Assembly (NCBI RefSeq): GCF_040901545.1
Contig: NZ_JBBDYL010000004.1
Coordinates: forward strand, 1 to 64,000
Direction of reading: 5' to 3'
Source of the DNA: Sulfuricaulis sp040901545
GTDB taxonomy: Bacteria > Pseudomonadota > Gammaproteobacteria > Acidiferrobacterales > Sulfurifustaceae
DNA: 64,000 bases
The translations under genes and the position numbers were made by a program. Shown here one piece after another: positions 6,934 through 17,254 of this stretch (position 1 is the first letter of the stretch; every line of letters starts with the position of its first letter). The notes beneath the pieces are model-generated. The model saw nothing but the letters and a program-made list of their open reading frames with translations, was not told where the DNA came from and ran no database searches.

Positions 6934-7983
6934 AAATGTAATAGTGTAATGCGATTCGCGATGCGAGTCGCTGCCACCGCTCTATTGGGAATGGCGACAG
7001 CCTCGGTCGCCGCCGCTCCGACAAAGATCGATGCAGTTGTGGTGCCCGTGCCGGCGTTCGAAGGCGACGGTCGCATCGTCGAGAAACGCCCGTGCAACTT
7101 TTTTTTCAACAACTATGACTCGTGGCTCTCGTTTGTGCGCGATCGCCATGCTCGACGCGGCGATCCGTTCGACGAATGGGCGTTTCGCGCGGCCTTCCCG
7201 CCCAGCGCCTTCCGCGCGTTAGTGGGTGGTCGTGAAGTTGAATGCTTGCAGATCACTTACCTGAGCGACAGTCTCAAGGTAGGTGGCTATGTCGTGAGGC
7301 CGCGAGGCCACGCCGCTGCCATGAAACCGCTGGTTATTTTCAACCGCGGTGGTAACCGCAGCTTCGGCCAGCTGGTGTTCGCCAACCTGGTTAATTTCGC
7401 ACGCTGGTCGCAGGAGGGCTTCGTGGTGTTGGCTTCGCAATACAGAGGCGGTACGGGTAGCGAAGGCAACGACGAATTCGGCGGCGCTGATGTCGATGAT
7501 GTGATGAACTTATTCGGCGTGGCTCGCGAGTTGGGCGGCATTGATATGCGCAACGTCTTCATGCAAGGCGAGTCGCGCGGCGGCTTGATGACCTATCTGG
7601 CACTACTGCGTGGTGCGCCGGTGAATGCAGCGGTAATTGTCGGCGGTCCCACTGACCTGTCACCTGAAGCCGATCCCCGACCAGAGATGCAGGCTTTGTA
7701 CCGAGAGCTGATGCCGAACTTCGACGCGGACCCAGGCACGGCTCTGCGTGCGCGCTGTGTGCTAGACTTTGCGGACCGCTTGAACGTGCCATTGCTGATC
7801 TTGCATGGCGGCGCCGACTGGCGCGTCGATCCGCAGCATGCTTTGGCTTTGGCGCAGCGCCTACAGGCCCTTCAGCGGCCTTACGAACTGTTGGTCTATG
7901 CCGGCGACGACCACGGCTTGAGTCGCAACGCCGAGGACGGCTGGCGCCGAACTGTCAAATGGTTCTGGCAGCACATGAAATGA
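6931..7983 (+). CDS. Secreted alpha/beta hydrolase, prolyl oligopeptidase (S9)-like
   Basis: A 350-residue protein with a signal peptide (cleavage expected after SVAAA near residue 28). The alpha/beta hydrolase fold is clear: PLVIFNRGGN (oxyanion region), VVLASQYRGGTGSEG, nucleophile elbow GESRGG, Asp in LILHGGADWRVD and catalytic His in GDDHGLS. S9-type members cleave peptides or esters; here the N-terminal part is short with no beta-propeller, so it is a peptidase-like or esterase-like stand-alone hydrolase acting in the periplasm. The start is set at 6931 by AAGGAGAA and the signal peptide; the frame is open further upstream through the attC-like site. Confidence 0.8.
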   Translation: MKCNSVMRFAMRVAATALLGMATASVAAAPTKIDAVVVPVPAFEGDGRIVEKRPCNFFFNNYDSWLSFVRDRHARRGDPFDEWAFRAAFPPSAFRALVGGREVECLQITYLSDSLKVGGYVVRPRGHAAAMKPLVIFNRGGNRSFGQLVFANLVNFARWSQEGFVVLASQYRGGTGSEGNDEFGGADVDDVMNLFGVARELGGIDMRNVFMQGESRGGLMTYLALLRGAPVNAAVIVGGPTDLSPEADPRPEMQALYRELMPNFDADPGTALRARCVLDFADRLNVPLLILHGGADWRVDPQHALALAQRLQALQRPYELLVYAGDDHGLSRNAEDGWRRTVKWFWQHMK

Positions 7984-8233
7984 GCCTTGCCCCTGGCACC
8001 GAAGGGAGATACGTGGAGCGCCGCCTCGAGAAACCCTAGTCGACCCTGTTCCTGCATTCGCTTACCGCTTAACCGGGACAAATTTATTTTATTGGTAGTG
8101 CCGCCGTCTGAGAGTACATCGCGCACCTGACCCAGCATTGGGGAACGCAAGCGGGCGGGTCTCGTTGGCAGCGTATATGACAAACTCTGGAATACTTGAA
8201 CAGCGCATGCCGACGCGAGGTAAGATACACGCC
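7984..8233. other. Intergenic region, no gene seen
   Basis: About 250 bp without a convincing reading frame. An AT-rich stretch near 8086-8098 may belong to a promoter for the phosphatase gene; no attC-like site follows the hydrolase. Confidence 0.4.
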
Positions 8234-8908
8234 GTGAACCGACCCAGGTTTTCCATAATGCGATGCACGGCAGCACTTATGCTGGGAGCACTCGCCCTGC
8301 TAGGCAGTACCGCGGCACTGGGAAGCGAGAAGCCCTCCGATGAGGCGTTGGTGCACGGGCTACGCGCGGGCGGGTATAACCTCTACTTTCGACACGCGGC
8401 GACCGACTGGCAGACCGACGATCACGTGACCGCCGCGGGTGACTGGGTGAGTTGCGATTCCAAGAAGATGCGTCAGCTAACCCCGGCGGGCCGCGAGGCC
8501 GCGCGCGCGGTCGGCGAGGCGATGCGTGCTTTGGGAATTCCCGTGCGGCATGTGCTGGCGAGCCCTTACTGCCGCACGGTGGAGACGGCGCGTGCGCTGG
8601 CGCTCGGGCCGGTGGAGACAACGACCGATATCATGAATTTGCGGGTAGCCGATTTTTTCGGAGGCGAATCCGCCATCGCCGCGCGGACGCGCCAACGTTT
8701 GTCGATCTCCCCGCAGGCGGGCACCAATACCGTGCTGGTGGCACACGGCAACGTGATCCGCGCCGCCACCGGCGAGTATCCTGACGAGGCCGGTGCCGTC
8801 ATATTCCGTCCCGAGGGTAACGGAAAATTTTCAGTACTCGCGCATGTTTCGCCGACGGAATGGGCACGCCTGGCCGCCACGTTCACTCAGCCCCGTCGTG
8901 ACCGTTAA
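8234..8908 (+). CDS. Secreted histidine phosphatase superfamily protein
   Basis: About 225 residues with an N-terminal signal peptide (MRCTAALMLGALALLGSTAALG). The histidine phosphatase core appears as NLYFRHAATDW (the usual RHG triad reads RHA, giving the phospho-accepting His), LTPAGREAARAVGEAM, VLASPYCRTVETARAL (second Arg) and VLVAHGNVIRAATG (second catalytic His). Substrate unknown; periplasmic members include acid phosphatases. GTG 8234 is chosen because GAGGTAAG lies upstream and it adds an Arg-containing n-region; ATG 8258 is the main alternative. No operon partner is evident. Confidence 0.75.
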   Translation: MNRPRFSIMRCTAALMLGALALLGSTAALGSEKPSDEALVHGLRAGGYNLYFRHAATDWQTDDHVTAAGDWVSCDSKKMRQLTPAGREAARAVGEAMRALGIPVRHVLASPYCRTVETARALALGPVETTTDIMNLRVADFFGGESAIAARTRQRLSISPQAGTNTVLVAHGNVIRAATGEYPDEAGAVIFRPEGNGKFSVLAHVSPTEWARLAATFTQPRRDR

Positions 8909-8995
8909 TGACTTGATTAAAATGCAGAATGCTTTAAACGGACGGCACACCACTCAAGCACTTCATTAAGCCCAAGGCAGTAAGGAGGATCGAAC

Positions 8996-9772
8996 ATGAA
9001 TAAATGGCTGAAAATCCTGATTGGCATAGTTGTCGTAATTATTGTAGTGGTTTCCGCGGTTTTCTTCATGACATCGGGGATGGTGGACACCGCCGACGCC
9101 TTTTTTAAAGCAATAAAACAGCAAGACATCGCCAAGGCTCGCGGTTATCTTTCCGAAGATTTTAAGTCCAGCACTGACGAAAACGCATTGAAAGCCTTTT
9201 TATCCAAGGGTGCCATGCTTAATTTCAAAGAAGCGAGCTGGTCCGATCGTCAAATCAGTGGTGGCCGAGGTGAATTGAATGGTGCCATTACCACTGAAAC
9301 CGGTGGAGTCGTTCCGATAAAAATGATGTTGGTTAAAGAAAACGACGCCTGGAAAATATATGCGATTCAAAAACCCACTGCGGGATTACAGTCTGACGGC
9401 GCCTCACCGATCGTTCCCGGCGAGGCTGAGCAAGTGACGTTAGTGAAACAGTCGATACATGACTTCATCGTTTCGATAGAACAGAAGAATATGGGGCACT
9501 TTCGCAGTAAAGTATCTCAACTATGGCAGAAACAACACACCACCGAACAACTCAATCAAGCGTTCAAATCGATTATGGATTCGGGCGCGAACTGGCCGGT
9601 GCTGGACAGCTTCCAACCGGTCATTTCATCCGAGGCGAAAGTGGACGAGAACGGCGTGCTGTGGATTGCCGGTCACTACCCGACGCAACCGAGCCAGGTT
9701 AATTTTGAACAGAAATTCATTTACGAAGGGGTTTCGTGGAGACTCATCGGTTTCAAAATTCAAGCAAATTAA
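8996..9772 (+). CDS. Membrane-anchored protein with two NTF2-like halves
   Basis: A 258-residue protein with one N-terminal membrane anchor (residues 5-25, LKILIGIVVVIIVVVSAVFF). The outside part shows two similar halves: ADAFFKAIKQQDIAKARGYLS ending in DAWKIYAIQKP, and VKQSIHDFIVSIEQKNMGHF ending in VSWRLIGFKIQ. Each looks like a DUF4878/NTF2-like cone fold in which a short helix pair is followed by strands ending in W-[KR]-[IL]. The function is unknown. AAGGAGGA precedes the ATG. It stands alone between two plus-strand genes. Confidence 0.65.
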   Translation: MNKWLKILIGIVVVIIVVVSAVFFMTSGMVDTADAFFKAIKQQDIAKARGYLSEDFKSSTDENALKAFLSKGAMLNFKEASWSDRQISGGRGELNGAITTETGGVVPIKMMLVKENDAWKIYAIQKPTAGLQSDGASPIVPGEAEQVTLVKQSIHDFIVSIEQKNMGHFRSKVSQLWQKQHTTEQLNQAFKSIMDSGANWPVLDSFQPVISSEAKVDENGVLWIAGHYPTQPSQVNFEQKFIYEGVSWRLIGFKIQAN

Positions 9773-9873
9773 CGGCCATCCCGGCACGCCATAGTCGCAG
9801 CGAACACCTCTGCGCCAGTATGCTAAGCCAATATCCGCCGCGAAATCTCAGGCAGGACTAATCAAATTTAAAG

Positions 9874-10401
9874 ATGGCTAATGTTTTGATTATCTATTCA
9901 ACCACCGACGGCCACACGCGAAAAATATGTCAGCGGCTGAAGCAAGCGATTGAGGGGCAGGCCCATCAGGTCAAATTGGCGTCCATGGATGAAGACCCGC
10001 ATGTGGATTTGAAGCCGTTCGACAAAATCGTTCTGGGTGCCAGTATCCGCTATGGAAAGCATGGCAAACAGGTTTACGAATTCATAAAACGAAATGAACA
10101 ATTGTTAGACAGCAAGCCGAATGCCTTTTTCTCGGTCAATGTCGTGGCCCGCAAACCTGAAAAGAATCGGCCCGAGACGAATCCCTATTTAATAAAATTT
10201 CTTAAACAGATATCGTGGCGACCCAAGCAATTGGCGGTATTTGCAGGGAAAATAGACTATAAAATGTACCGCTTTTGGGATCGGCAGATAATCCGTTTCA
10301 TCATGTGGATCACAAAAGGCCCTACCGATTCTAAAACAGTCGCGGAATTTACCGATTGGAAACTAGTTGAAGATTTCGGACGGCAAATCGGCGATATGTA
10401 A
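9874..10401 (+). CDS. hemG: Menaquinone/quinone-dependent protoporphyrinogen IX dehydrogenase HemG
   Basis: A 175-residue flavodoxin-fold protein, close to the 181 residues of E. coli HemG. Visible are the FMN phosphate loop STTDGHTRKI (residues 9-18), the LGASIRYGKHGKQVYEFI segment and the long loop with VNVVARKPEKN and WRPKQLAVFAGKIDY that separates HemG from simple flavodoxins. It oxidises protoporphyrinogen IX to protoporphyrin IX at the membrane, passing electrons to quinone, and so serves heme synthesis; heme is needed for DsrM and cytochromes. It converges on rlmB with 27 bp between the stop codons. Confidence 0.8.
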   Translation: MANVLIIYSTTDGHTRKICQRLKQAIEGQAHQVKLASMDEDPHVDLKPFDKIVLGASIRYGKHGKQVYEFIKRNEQLLDSKPNAFFSVNVVARKPEKNRPETNPYLIKFLKQISWRPKQLAVFAGKIDYKMYRFWDRQIIRFIMWITKGPTDSKTVAEFTDWKLVEDFGRQIGDM

Positions 10402-10428
10402 TAAAACAAGCGGAAAGGCAGATAAATT

Positions 10429-11169
10429 TTATATTTCGCGCTGGCGCACGGCCTCGAAGAGACATACCCCCGCCGCGACGGACACATTGAGGCTTTCCAC
10501 CGTCCCGGCCATGGGGATCCGCACCCGCATGTCGCATTCCTCCTCAGTCAATCGACGCAAGCCTTTACCCTCCCCGCCCAGCACCAGTGCCAACGGCCGA
10601 CGCAGATCGGCATGGAAAATATCGGTGTCCGCATCCTGGCTGGCGCCAACGAGCCAGATGCCGGCGGCTTTCAGGGTACGCAGGCAGCGCGCCAAATTGA
10701 TTACTTGAAATATCAGCAGAGATTCCGCCGCCCCGCTGGCGGCGCGGCGCGCCACGGCGCTCAACGGCGCCGTATGTTCCCGGGGGATGATCACGGCCTG
10801 GGCACCGGCGGCGTCGGCGGATCGCAGGCAGGCGCCGAGATTATGCGGATCCTGCACGCCGTCCAACACCAGCAACAACGGCTGTTCCGGCAGATTTGCG
10901 AGAAATGCCTCTAGATCGTGTTCATTGTGCACCGGGGTTTCGCGCAGACGCGCGACCACGCCCTGATGCCGCACCCCATCCGCCAGGCGATCCAGCGCGG
11001 CCCGCGGTGACTTGTGGATTTTTACCCGCATGGAACGCGCGCTCTCGATGATCCGACCAAGGCGCTTGTCTCCGCGGGAGTCGCTGGCCCAAATTTCCTC
11101 CACGCCTTGCGGGTTGCTTTTGAGCGCGGCCAGGACCGCGTGCAGACCGCAAATCAAATTTGCTTCCAT
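10429..11169 (-). CDS. rlmB: 23S rRNA (guanosine-2'-O-)-methyltransferase RlmB
   Basis: A 246-residue SpoU/TrmH family enzyme that 2'-O-methylates G2251 (E. coli numbering) in the peptidyl-transferase region of 23S rRNA. An N-terminal substrate-binding domain (LICGLHAVLAAL) is followed by the knotted SPOUT domain with motif 1 LDGVQDPHNLGACLRSADAAG (here VQDPHNLGACLR carries the conserved Asn and Arg), motif 2 LVLGGEGKGLRRL and motif 3 IPMAGTVESLNVSVAAG. The start is set at 11169, one base after the rnr stop; a longer in-frame extension would overlap rnr heavily. The rnr-rlmB pair is the standard gammaproteobacterial operon. Confidence 0.9.
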   Translation of the reverse strand: MEANLICGLHAVLAALKSNPQGVEEIWASDSRGDKRLGRIIESARSMRVKIHKSPRAALDRLADGVRHQGVVARLRETPVHNEHDLEAFLANLPEQPLLLVLDGVQDPHNLGACLRSADAAGAQAVIIPREHTAPLSAVARRAASGAAESLLIFQVINLARCLRTLKAAGIWLVGASQDADTDIFHADLRRPLALVLGGEGKGLRRLTEEECDMRVRIPMAGTVESLNVSVAAGVCLFEAVRQREI

Positions 11170-11170
11170 G

Positions 11171-13441
11171 TCAGCGACGACGCTTTCTGGAACGTTTTCC
11201 CGAATGTTTGCCGGCGCGCCTGGCGGCTGGGTGCCGGCGTTTGGGAGATGGCCCGGCCTTTCCGGCGGGACCGCCGACGAGCTCGAAATCGATCTTGGCC
11301 TCATCCAGATCGACGCGCACCACGCGAATGCGCACCTTGTCGCCCAGGCGGTAGATTTTGCGCGTGCGCTCGCCCATCAGGCGATGATGCGCGGCGTCAA
11401 AATGATAGTAATCGTTGCCCAGCGCCGTGATATGCACCAGCCCATCCACGTACACGTCCACCAGCTCGACAAAAATTCCGAAGTTCGTCACGCCGCTGAT
11501 GTAGCCGTCGTATTCCTCGCCGATCTTGTCCATCATGAACTCGGCCTTGAGCCAGCGGATGACCTCGCGCGTCGCCTCATCGGCGCGGCGTTCGGTCAAG
11601 GAGCAGTGCTCGCCCTGCTGTTTGGCCAGATCCTGAGTCAGGTTCGTGGGCCGGTGCGCGATAATGTCCTTGATCGCCCGGTGGACCAGCAGGTCCGGAT
11701 AGCGGCGTATCGGCGAAGTGAAATGCGTGTAATTCGGGTATCCGAGCGCAAAGTGACCGATGTTGTCCGGGCTGTATACCGCCTGGCTGAGCGAGCGGAG
11801 CAGCACGGTCTGAATCAGCCGCGAATCCGGACGTTTTTCGACCGCCTTGATGAGCTTGGAATAATGTTGTGCTTGGGGCGAAGCACCGCCGGCGAGCGAA
11901 AGGCCGAGCTCGGTAAGGAACTCGCGCAGGTTATTGAGCTTTTCCAGTGTCGGCCCTTCGTGGATGCGGTATGGCGCGGGAACCTTGTGTTTGATGAGCA
12001 GTTCGGCCGCGCAGACATTGGCCACCAGCATGCACTCCTCGATCAGGCGGTGCGCGTCATTGCGCTGCAACGGCAGGATATTTTTGATTTTTCTTTCCTC
12101 ATCGAACACGATGCGGGTTTCCGGCAGCTCGAAATCCACCGCGCCGCGCTTGATCCGCGCCGTGTGCAGAATCTGAAACAATCCGTACAACGCCTCCAGG
12201 TGCGGGACCAGATCCGCGTATTCGCGCCGGAGCGCGGCATTTTTCTCCACCAATATGGCGGCAACCTTGGTGTAGGTCATCCGCGCCCGCGAACGCATGA
12301 CGCCTTCCAGGAAACGGTAACGGGTAATTTTCCCGTTGTTGTCGATCTGCATCTCACAGGCGAGACACAGGCGGTTCACATTCGGGTTGAGCGAACACAA
12401 GCCGTTCGACAGGACTTCCGGCAGCATCGGAATGACATGCTGCGGGAAATAGACCGAGTTGCCGCGTTGATAGGCCTCGTTATCGAGCGCCATGCCGGGT
12501 TTGACGTAATAAGACACATCGGCGATCGCCACGAGCAGCCGCCACGAGTTGCCCGACCGTTCGGCATAAACCGCATCGTCAAAATCGCGCGCATCTTCAC
12601 CGTCTATGGTCACCAACGGTACATCGCGCAGATCCACCCGGCCGTGGATGGCCTGTTCCGGCACTTCCGCCGTGAATTGTTCCGCTTCGCGCGCTACGGC
12701 TTCAGGCCAGAGGTGCGGAATATTATGGGCCCGGGTGGCGATCTGTATTTCCATCCCGGGCGCCATGTGGTCACCTAATACTTCCACAACCCGCCCGGCG
12801 GGTGCCGATCGGCTCGTGGGCGGCGCCGTCACCTCCGCCACGACGATCTTCCCTTCGGTTGCGCCGCCCTCGCCTCCGCGCGGGATGATCACGTCCTGCG
12901 CGATGCGTTTGTCTTCCGGGACCACAAATGCCATGTCATGGCGGATCACGTAGCGGCCGACGACCGTCGTTCGCGCCCGTTCGAGCACTTCGACCACTAC
13001 GCCTTCTTTCCGTCCGCGCGGATCGACGCCGGTAACGCGCACCATCACGCGGTCGCCGTGCAGCGCCTGCCGCATTTCGCGCGGCGGCAGAAATACATCC
13101 TCGCTTTTGTCCTCGGGAATGAGAAAACCGTAACCGTCCGGATGCCCGCTCACGCGTCCGCAGACCATGTCCATTTTGCGCGCCACACCGTAAAGATCAC
13201 GACGGTTTTTCAGGATTTGGCCGTCGCGTTCCATGGCGCGCAGACGGCGTGCCAGCGCGTCTTCATCGCGTTCGCCTTCGACCCCAAGTTTCCCGGCCAG
13301 GGCGCGAAACGAAAGCAGTTCGCCGTGCTCGGTCAATAAAGCCAGAATGGCCTCCCGGCTGGGCACGGGATGCTCGTATTTTTGTTTTTCGCGTTCGCGC
13401 ATGGGGTCACGGAACGGTTTTTGATTTTTTCGCGTTGACAT
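11171..13441 (-). CDS. rnr: Ribonuclease R
   Basis: A 756-residue 3'-5' exoribonuclease that degrades structured RNA and takes part in rRNA and tmRNA quality control. Domains in order: winged helix (about 25-90), two cold-shock domains (about 90-240), the RNB catalytic domain with the Asp cluster DGEDARDFDD near residue 280, an S1 domain (about 640-720, EYDGYISGVTNFGIFVEL), and a strongly basic Arg/Lys tail. Start 13441 (MSTRKNQ) is chosen: a start at 13504 would make the gene abut the tRNA-Leu gene on the other strand and lacks support. A GAGAG ribosome site lies 9 nt upstream of 13441. Confidence 0.93.
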   Translation of the reverse strand: MSTRKNQKPFRDPMREREKQKYEHPVPSREAILALLTEHGELLSFRALAGKLGVEGERDEDALARRLRAMERDGQILKNRRDLYGVARKMDMVCGRVSGHPDGYGFLIPEDKSEDVFLPPREMRQALHGDRVMVRVTGVDPRGRKEGVVVEVLERARTTVVGRYVIRHDMAFVVPEDKRIAQDVIIPRGGEGGATEGKIVVAEVTAPPTSRSAPAGRVVEVLGDHMAPGMEIQIATRAHNIPHLWPEAVAREAEQFTAEVPEQAIHGRVDLRDVPLVTIDGEDARDFDDAVYAERSGNSWRLLVAIADVSYYVKPGMALDNEAYQRGNSVYFPQHVIPMLPEVLSNGLCSLNPNVNRLCLACEMQIDNNGKITRYRFLEGVMRSRARMTYTKVAAILVEKNAALRREYADLVPHLEALYGLFQILHTARIKRGAVDFELPETRIVFDEERKIKNILPLQRNDAHRLIEECMLVANVCAAELLIKHKVPAPYRIHEGPTLEKLNNLREFLTELGLSLAGGASPQAQHYSKLIKAVEKRPDSRLIQTVLLRSLSQAVYSPDNIGHFALGYPNYTHFTSPIRRYPDLLVHRAIKDIIAHRPTNLTQDLAKQQGEHCSLTERRADEATREVIRWLKAEFMMDKIGEEYDGYISGVTNFGIFVELVDVYVDGLVHITALGNDYYHFDAAHHRLMGERTRKIYRLGDKVRIRVVRVDLDEAKIDFELVGGPAGKAGPSPKRRHPAARRAGKHSGKRSRKRRR

Positions 13442-13504
13442 AAAATTTATCTCTCGGTAGAGTGCGCCGTCCTGCCGGGCCCCGTCTTTATCGACGGACT
13501 CCAT

Positions 13505-13589
13505 GCCGAGGTGGCGGAATTGGTAGACGCGCTAGATTCAGGTTCTAGTGGGGAAACCCGTGGAGGTTCAAGTCCTCTCCTCGGTACCA
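13505..13589 (+). tRNA. tRNA-Leu (anticodon CAG)
   Basis: An 85-nt class II tRNA. The acceptor GCCGAGG pairs with CCTCGGT (last pair G-U, as in E. coli leuU-type tRNA), the CCA is encoded (13587-13589), and D-loop GGAATTGGTAGA and T-arm GGTTCAAGTCC are standard. The anticodon stem CTAGA/TCTAG encloses loop TTCAGGT, giving anticodon CAG, with a short variable arm. It is on the strand opposite to purA and rnr and must have its own promoter upstream, inside the rnr leader region. Confidence 0.95.
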
Positions 13590-13651
13590 TTAATCAGTAA
13601 CGTAATATCCGTGATTTCCTGCCTCATGCTTTGGGCCCAAACCGGGCTTGA

Positions 13652-14944
<1,293 letters not shown>

Positions 14945-14959
14945 AATCGGATGATAACG

Positions 14960-16144
14960 TTATTTAACCGGTTGAACGACCCATCGGCTGTTCTGCTTGA
15001 CCAACTCGCAGTCGCATCCAAAATCTGCGACGGGCGACTTGTCGCCGGGCAGGCGCAACACCACGCGCTCGCCTGACGCACGCAGTCGTGCAATCTCGGC
15101 ATGCAAGGAAGAGTCCGCTCCGTCTGGCGCCAGAATGCCTGTTATGGGTCGCGGCGAAGCGGCTGAAAATCGCAACCACTCTCGCAAGTCGGCGCCGAAT
15201 CCGGTGGCGGCGCGGTCACGGCCGAAAAAACGTCCGATACCGTCGTAGCGACCACCGCGTGCGATCGCGCGCCCGTATCCCGGGACAAACGCTGAAAATA
15301 CCACTCCGGTGTAGTAGTGATAACCGGATAGCTCGGCGAGATCAAAATTAAGTTCGGGCGCCCCTGCCTGAAGCGTTACCAGTTCGGCAACGGCCTGAAG
15401 CTCATTCAGGGCGCGCGCAACGCCTTGCGGTGCGCCGCGCAGCATCGCATCGGCCTGTGTTAGTACTTCTTGACCACCGCTAAGATCAAGCAAGCCGGCC
15501 AGCATCCGCTTGGAAGCGGATGGAGCATCATGGGAATCAAGGAGCGCCTTGACTTCATTGCGCGCTTTGCGTTGCAACGCTTCAAACAGTTCTTTTTCCT
15601 GTTCGTCGGTCAGTTTCGCCTGCGCCGCAAGACCGCGGAAAACACCCACATGACCCAGGTCAAGGTGCGCGTCGTGAATTTCCGCGGTTCGCAGGGATTC
15701 GATCATCAGCCGGAGGATTTCCGCGTCCGCCTCGGGACCGGGATAACCGAACAGTTCGGCGCCGAGCTGCAGCGGCTCGCGCGATCCGCCGAACTCGTCC
15801 GGACGCGTGCGCAATACCGATCCCGTGTAACACAGGCGGACGGGCGCGGTCCGTTTGAGGTAATGGGCGTCGATGCGTGCCGTCTGCGGGGTCATGTCCG
15901 GACGGACTCCCATCAGCCTTCCGGTCAATTGATCCGTTAACTTGAATGTCTGGATGTCAAGTTCCTGGCCGGCGCCGGTCAACAATGAATCGAGATATTC
16001 GATCAGCGGCGGCATCACGAGTTCATATCCCCACCGCTCGAACATATCAAGCAGCTTCCGGCGCAGATCCTCCACGCGCCTCGCTTCGACAGGCAGGATC
16101 TCTTCAATCCCCTCGGGGAGCAGCCAGCGGTCTTTGGTGGACAT
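14960..16144 (-). CDS. hisZ: ATP phosphoribosyltransferase regulatory subunit HisZ
   Basis: A 394-residue paralogue of histidyl-tRNA synthetase lacking aminoacylation function; in species with a short HisG it forms the HisG-HisZ complex that starts histidine synthesis and allows feedback control. It begins with LLPEGIEEILPVEARRVE and has class II synthetase-like motif segments (ELVMPPLIEYLDSLL, MGVRPDMTPQTARI, YYTGVVFSAFVPG, GGRYDGIGRFFGRDRAATGF). Shorter than HisRS and without the anticodon-binding domain, which supports HisZ over HisS. It lies in the hflC-DUF2065-hisZ-purA run. Confidence 0.92.
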   Translation of the reverse strand: MSTKDRWLLPEGIEEILPVEARRVEDLRRKLLDMFERWGYELVMPPLIEYLDSLLTGAGQELDIQTFKLTDQLTGRLMGVRPDMTPQTARIDAHYLKRTAPVRLCYTGSVLRTRPDEFGGSREPLQLGAELFGYPGPEADAEILRLMIESLRTAEIHDAHLDLGHVGVFRGLAAQAKLTDEQEKELFEALQRKARNEVKALLDSHDAPSASKRMLAGLLDLSGGQEVLTQADAMLRGAPQGVARALNELQAVAELVTLQAGAPELNFDLAELSGYHYYTGVVFSAFVPGYGRAIARGGRYDGIGRFFGRDRAATGFGADLREWLRFSAASPRPITGILAPDGADSSLHAEIARLRASGERVVLRLPGDKSPVADFGCDCELVKQNSRWVVQPVK

Positions 16145-16174
16145 GCGAGTGATTCCGAAACAGAATCGCTTAAG

Positions 16175-16363
16175 TCAGCGGTTAATGAAATACAGCAACA
16201 CCACGCCGAGCAGCATGCTGGACAATCCCATGAAGCGCAATTGCGAATCACTCAACTGATGTATCGCTACCAGGGCCTTGCGTAGCCCGTCCGGGCTAAG
16301 GAAGGGGAAGACACCCTCCACGATCAGCAGCAATGCCAGTGCGATCAAAAATTCATGCCACAT
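16175..16363 (-). CDS. DUF2065 small membrane protein (YjeT-like)
   Basis: A 62-residue protein with two hydrophobic segments (about 4-20 and 44-60) and the conserved GLSSMLLGVVLLYF end. It is a standard small gene between hflC and hisZ/purA in gammaproteobacteria (YjeT in E. coli). Function unknown; location suggests a link to HflKC or simply operon conservation. Spacing of 21 bp to hflC and 30 bp to hisZ fits co-transcription. Confidence 0.85.
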   Translation of the reverse strand: MWHEFLIALALLLIVEGVFPFLSPDGLRKALVAIHQLSDSQLRFMGLSSMLLGVVLLYFINR

Positions 16364-16384
16364 AGCCGCCGAATCCGAGGGAGC

Positions 16385-17254
16385 TTACCGGCCGGGTTTC
16401 TTCATATATTTGAAGAAATCCGCACTCGGGTCCACGATCATGATGTCGTCTTTTTTTCTGAAGCTTTCCTTGTAAGCGATGAGGCTGCGGTACAAAGAAT
16501 AAAATTCCGGTGCGCGCGTATAAGCGGCGGCGTAGATCGCAGTCGCTTTGGCGTCCCCCTCGCCCCGAACCCGCTCGGCCTTGCCGTAGGCTTCAGCCAA
16601 CAGCACTTCACGTTGGCGCTCGGCATCGGCACGGATCTTCTCCGCGGTTTCGGCGCCTTGCGCGCGCAATTCATTCGCGATGCGCAGGCGTTCCGCCTTC
16701 ATGCGTTGATAGACCGATTGGCTGACTTCTTCCTGCAAATCCACGCGCTGGATGCGAACGTCCACTACTACAATACCGAACTTGCGCGCCTCTTGATCGG
16801 CATAGGCCGTGAGGATATCCATGATCTTTTGGCGGTCGGTTGAGATCACGTCGTGGACCGTGCGTTTTCCGAATTCATCCCGAAGGCTGCTGTTGATAAC
16901 CTGCTCCAGACGGCGACGTGCATCGATTTCCTGCCCGCTGACCGTAAGGAAAAATTTAAGTGCATCCTCGATGCGCCATTTGACGAAGGAATCCACCACC
17001 ACGTATTTCTTTTCCTTGGTGAGAAACGGCTGCGGTTCCGCATCCAAGGTCAGAATACGCGAATCGAAGTAGCGCACTTCGTCGAGGAACGGCGTTTTGA
17101 CGTGCAGGCCGGGACTTTCGTCGTACCGCAACACCTGTCCGAACCTGACAATAATGGCCTTCTCTCGCTCATCCACCATATAGAGCGTGGAGCGCACGGT
17201 GATCAACACCAGCAGCGCGACGCCCAGAACTGCGAATAATTTAGTCTGGTTCAT
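16385..17254 (-). CDS. hflC: HflC, SPFH-family FtsH-complex protein
   Basis: A 289-residue SPFH/band 7 protein. An N-terminal membrane anchor (about 7-25) is followed by the SPFH domain (VDEREKAIIVRFGQV, DPG-like SPGLHVKTPF) and a long helical region with Gln/Ala/Glu repeats. With HflK it forms the large periplasmic-facing cage around the FtsH protease that controls degradation of membrane proteins. Its start overlaps the hflK stop by 4 bp (ATGA), indicating translational coupling. Confidence 0.93.
   Translation of the reverse strand: MNQTKLFAVLGVALLVLITVRSTLYMVDEREKAIIVRFGQVLRYDESPGLHVKTPFLDEVRYFDSRILTLDAEPQPFLTKEKKYVVVDSFVKWRIEDALKFFLTVSGQEIDARRRLEQVINSSLRDEFGKRTVHDVISTDRQKIMDILTAYADQEARKFGIVVVDVRIQRVDLQEEVSQSVYQRMKAERLRIANELRAQGAETAEKIRADAERQREVLLAEAYGKAERVRGEGDAKATAIYAAAYTRAPEFYSLYRSLIAYKESFRKKDDIMIVDPSADFFKYMKKPGR

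Noticed and set aside
11012..12778. Plus-strand reading frame of 588 codons opposite rnr
   Set aside because: It lies fully antisense to the well-supported RNase R gene and the product has no recognisable domain; it is a shadow caused by high-GC codon bias.
13441..13504. Upstream extension of rnr to a start at 13504
   Set aside because: It would place the N-terminus against the tRNA-Leu gene and adds residues with no family similarity; start 13441 has a ribosome site.
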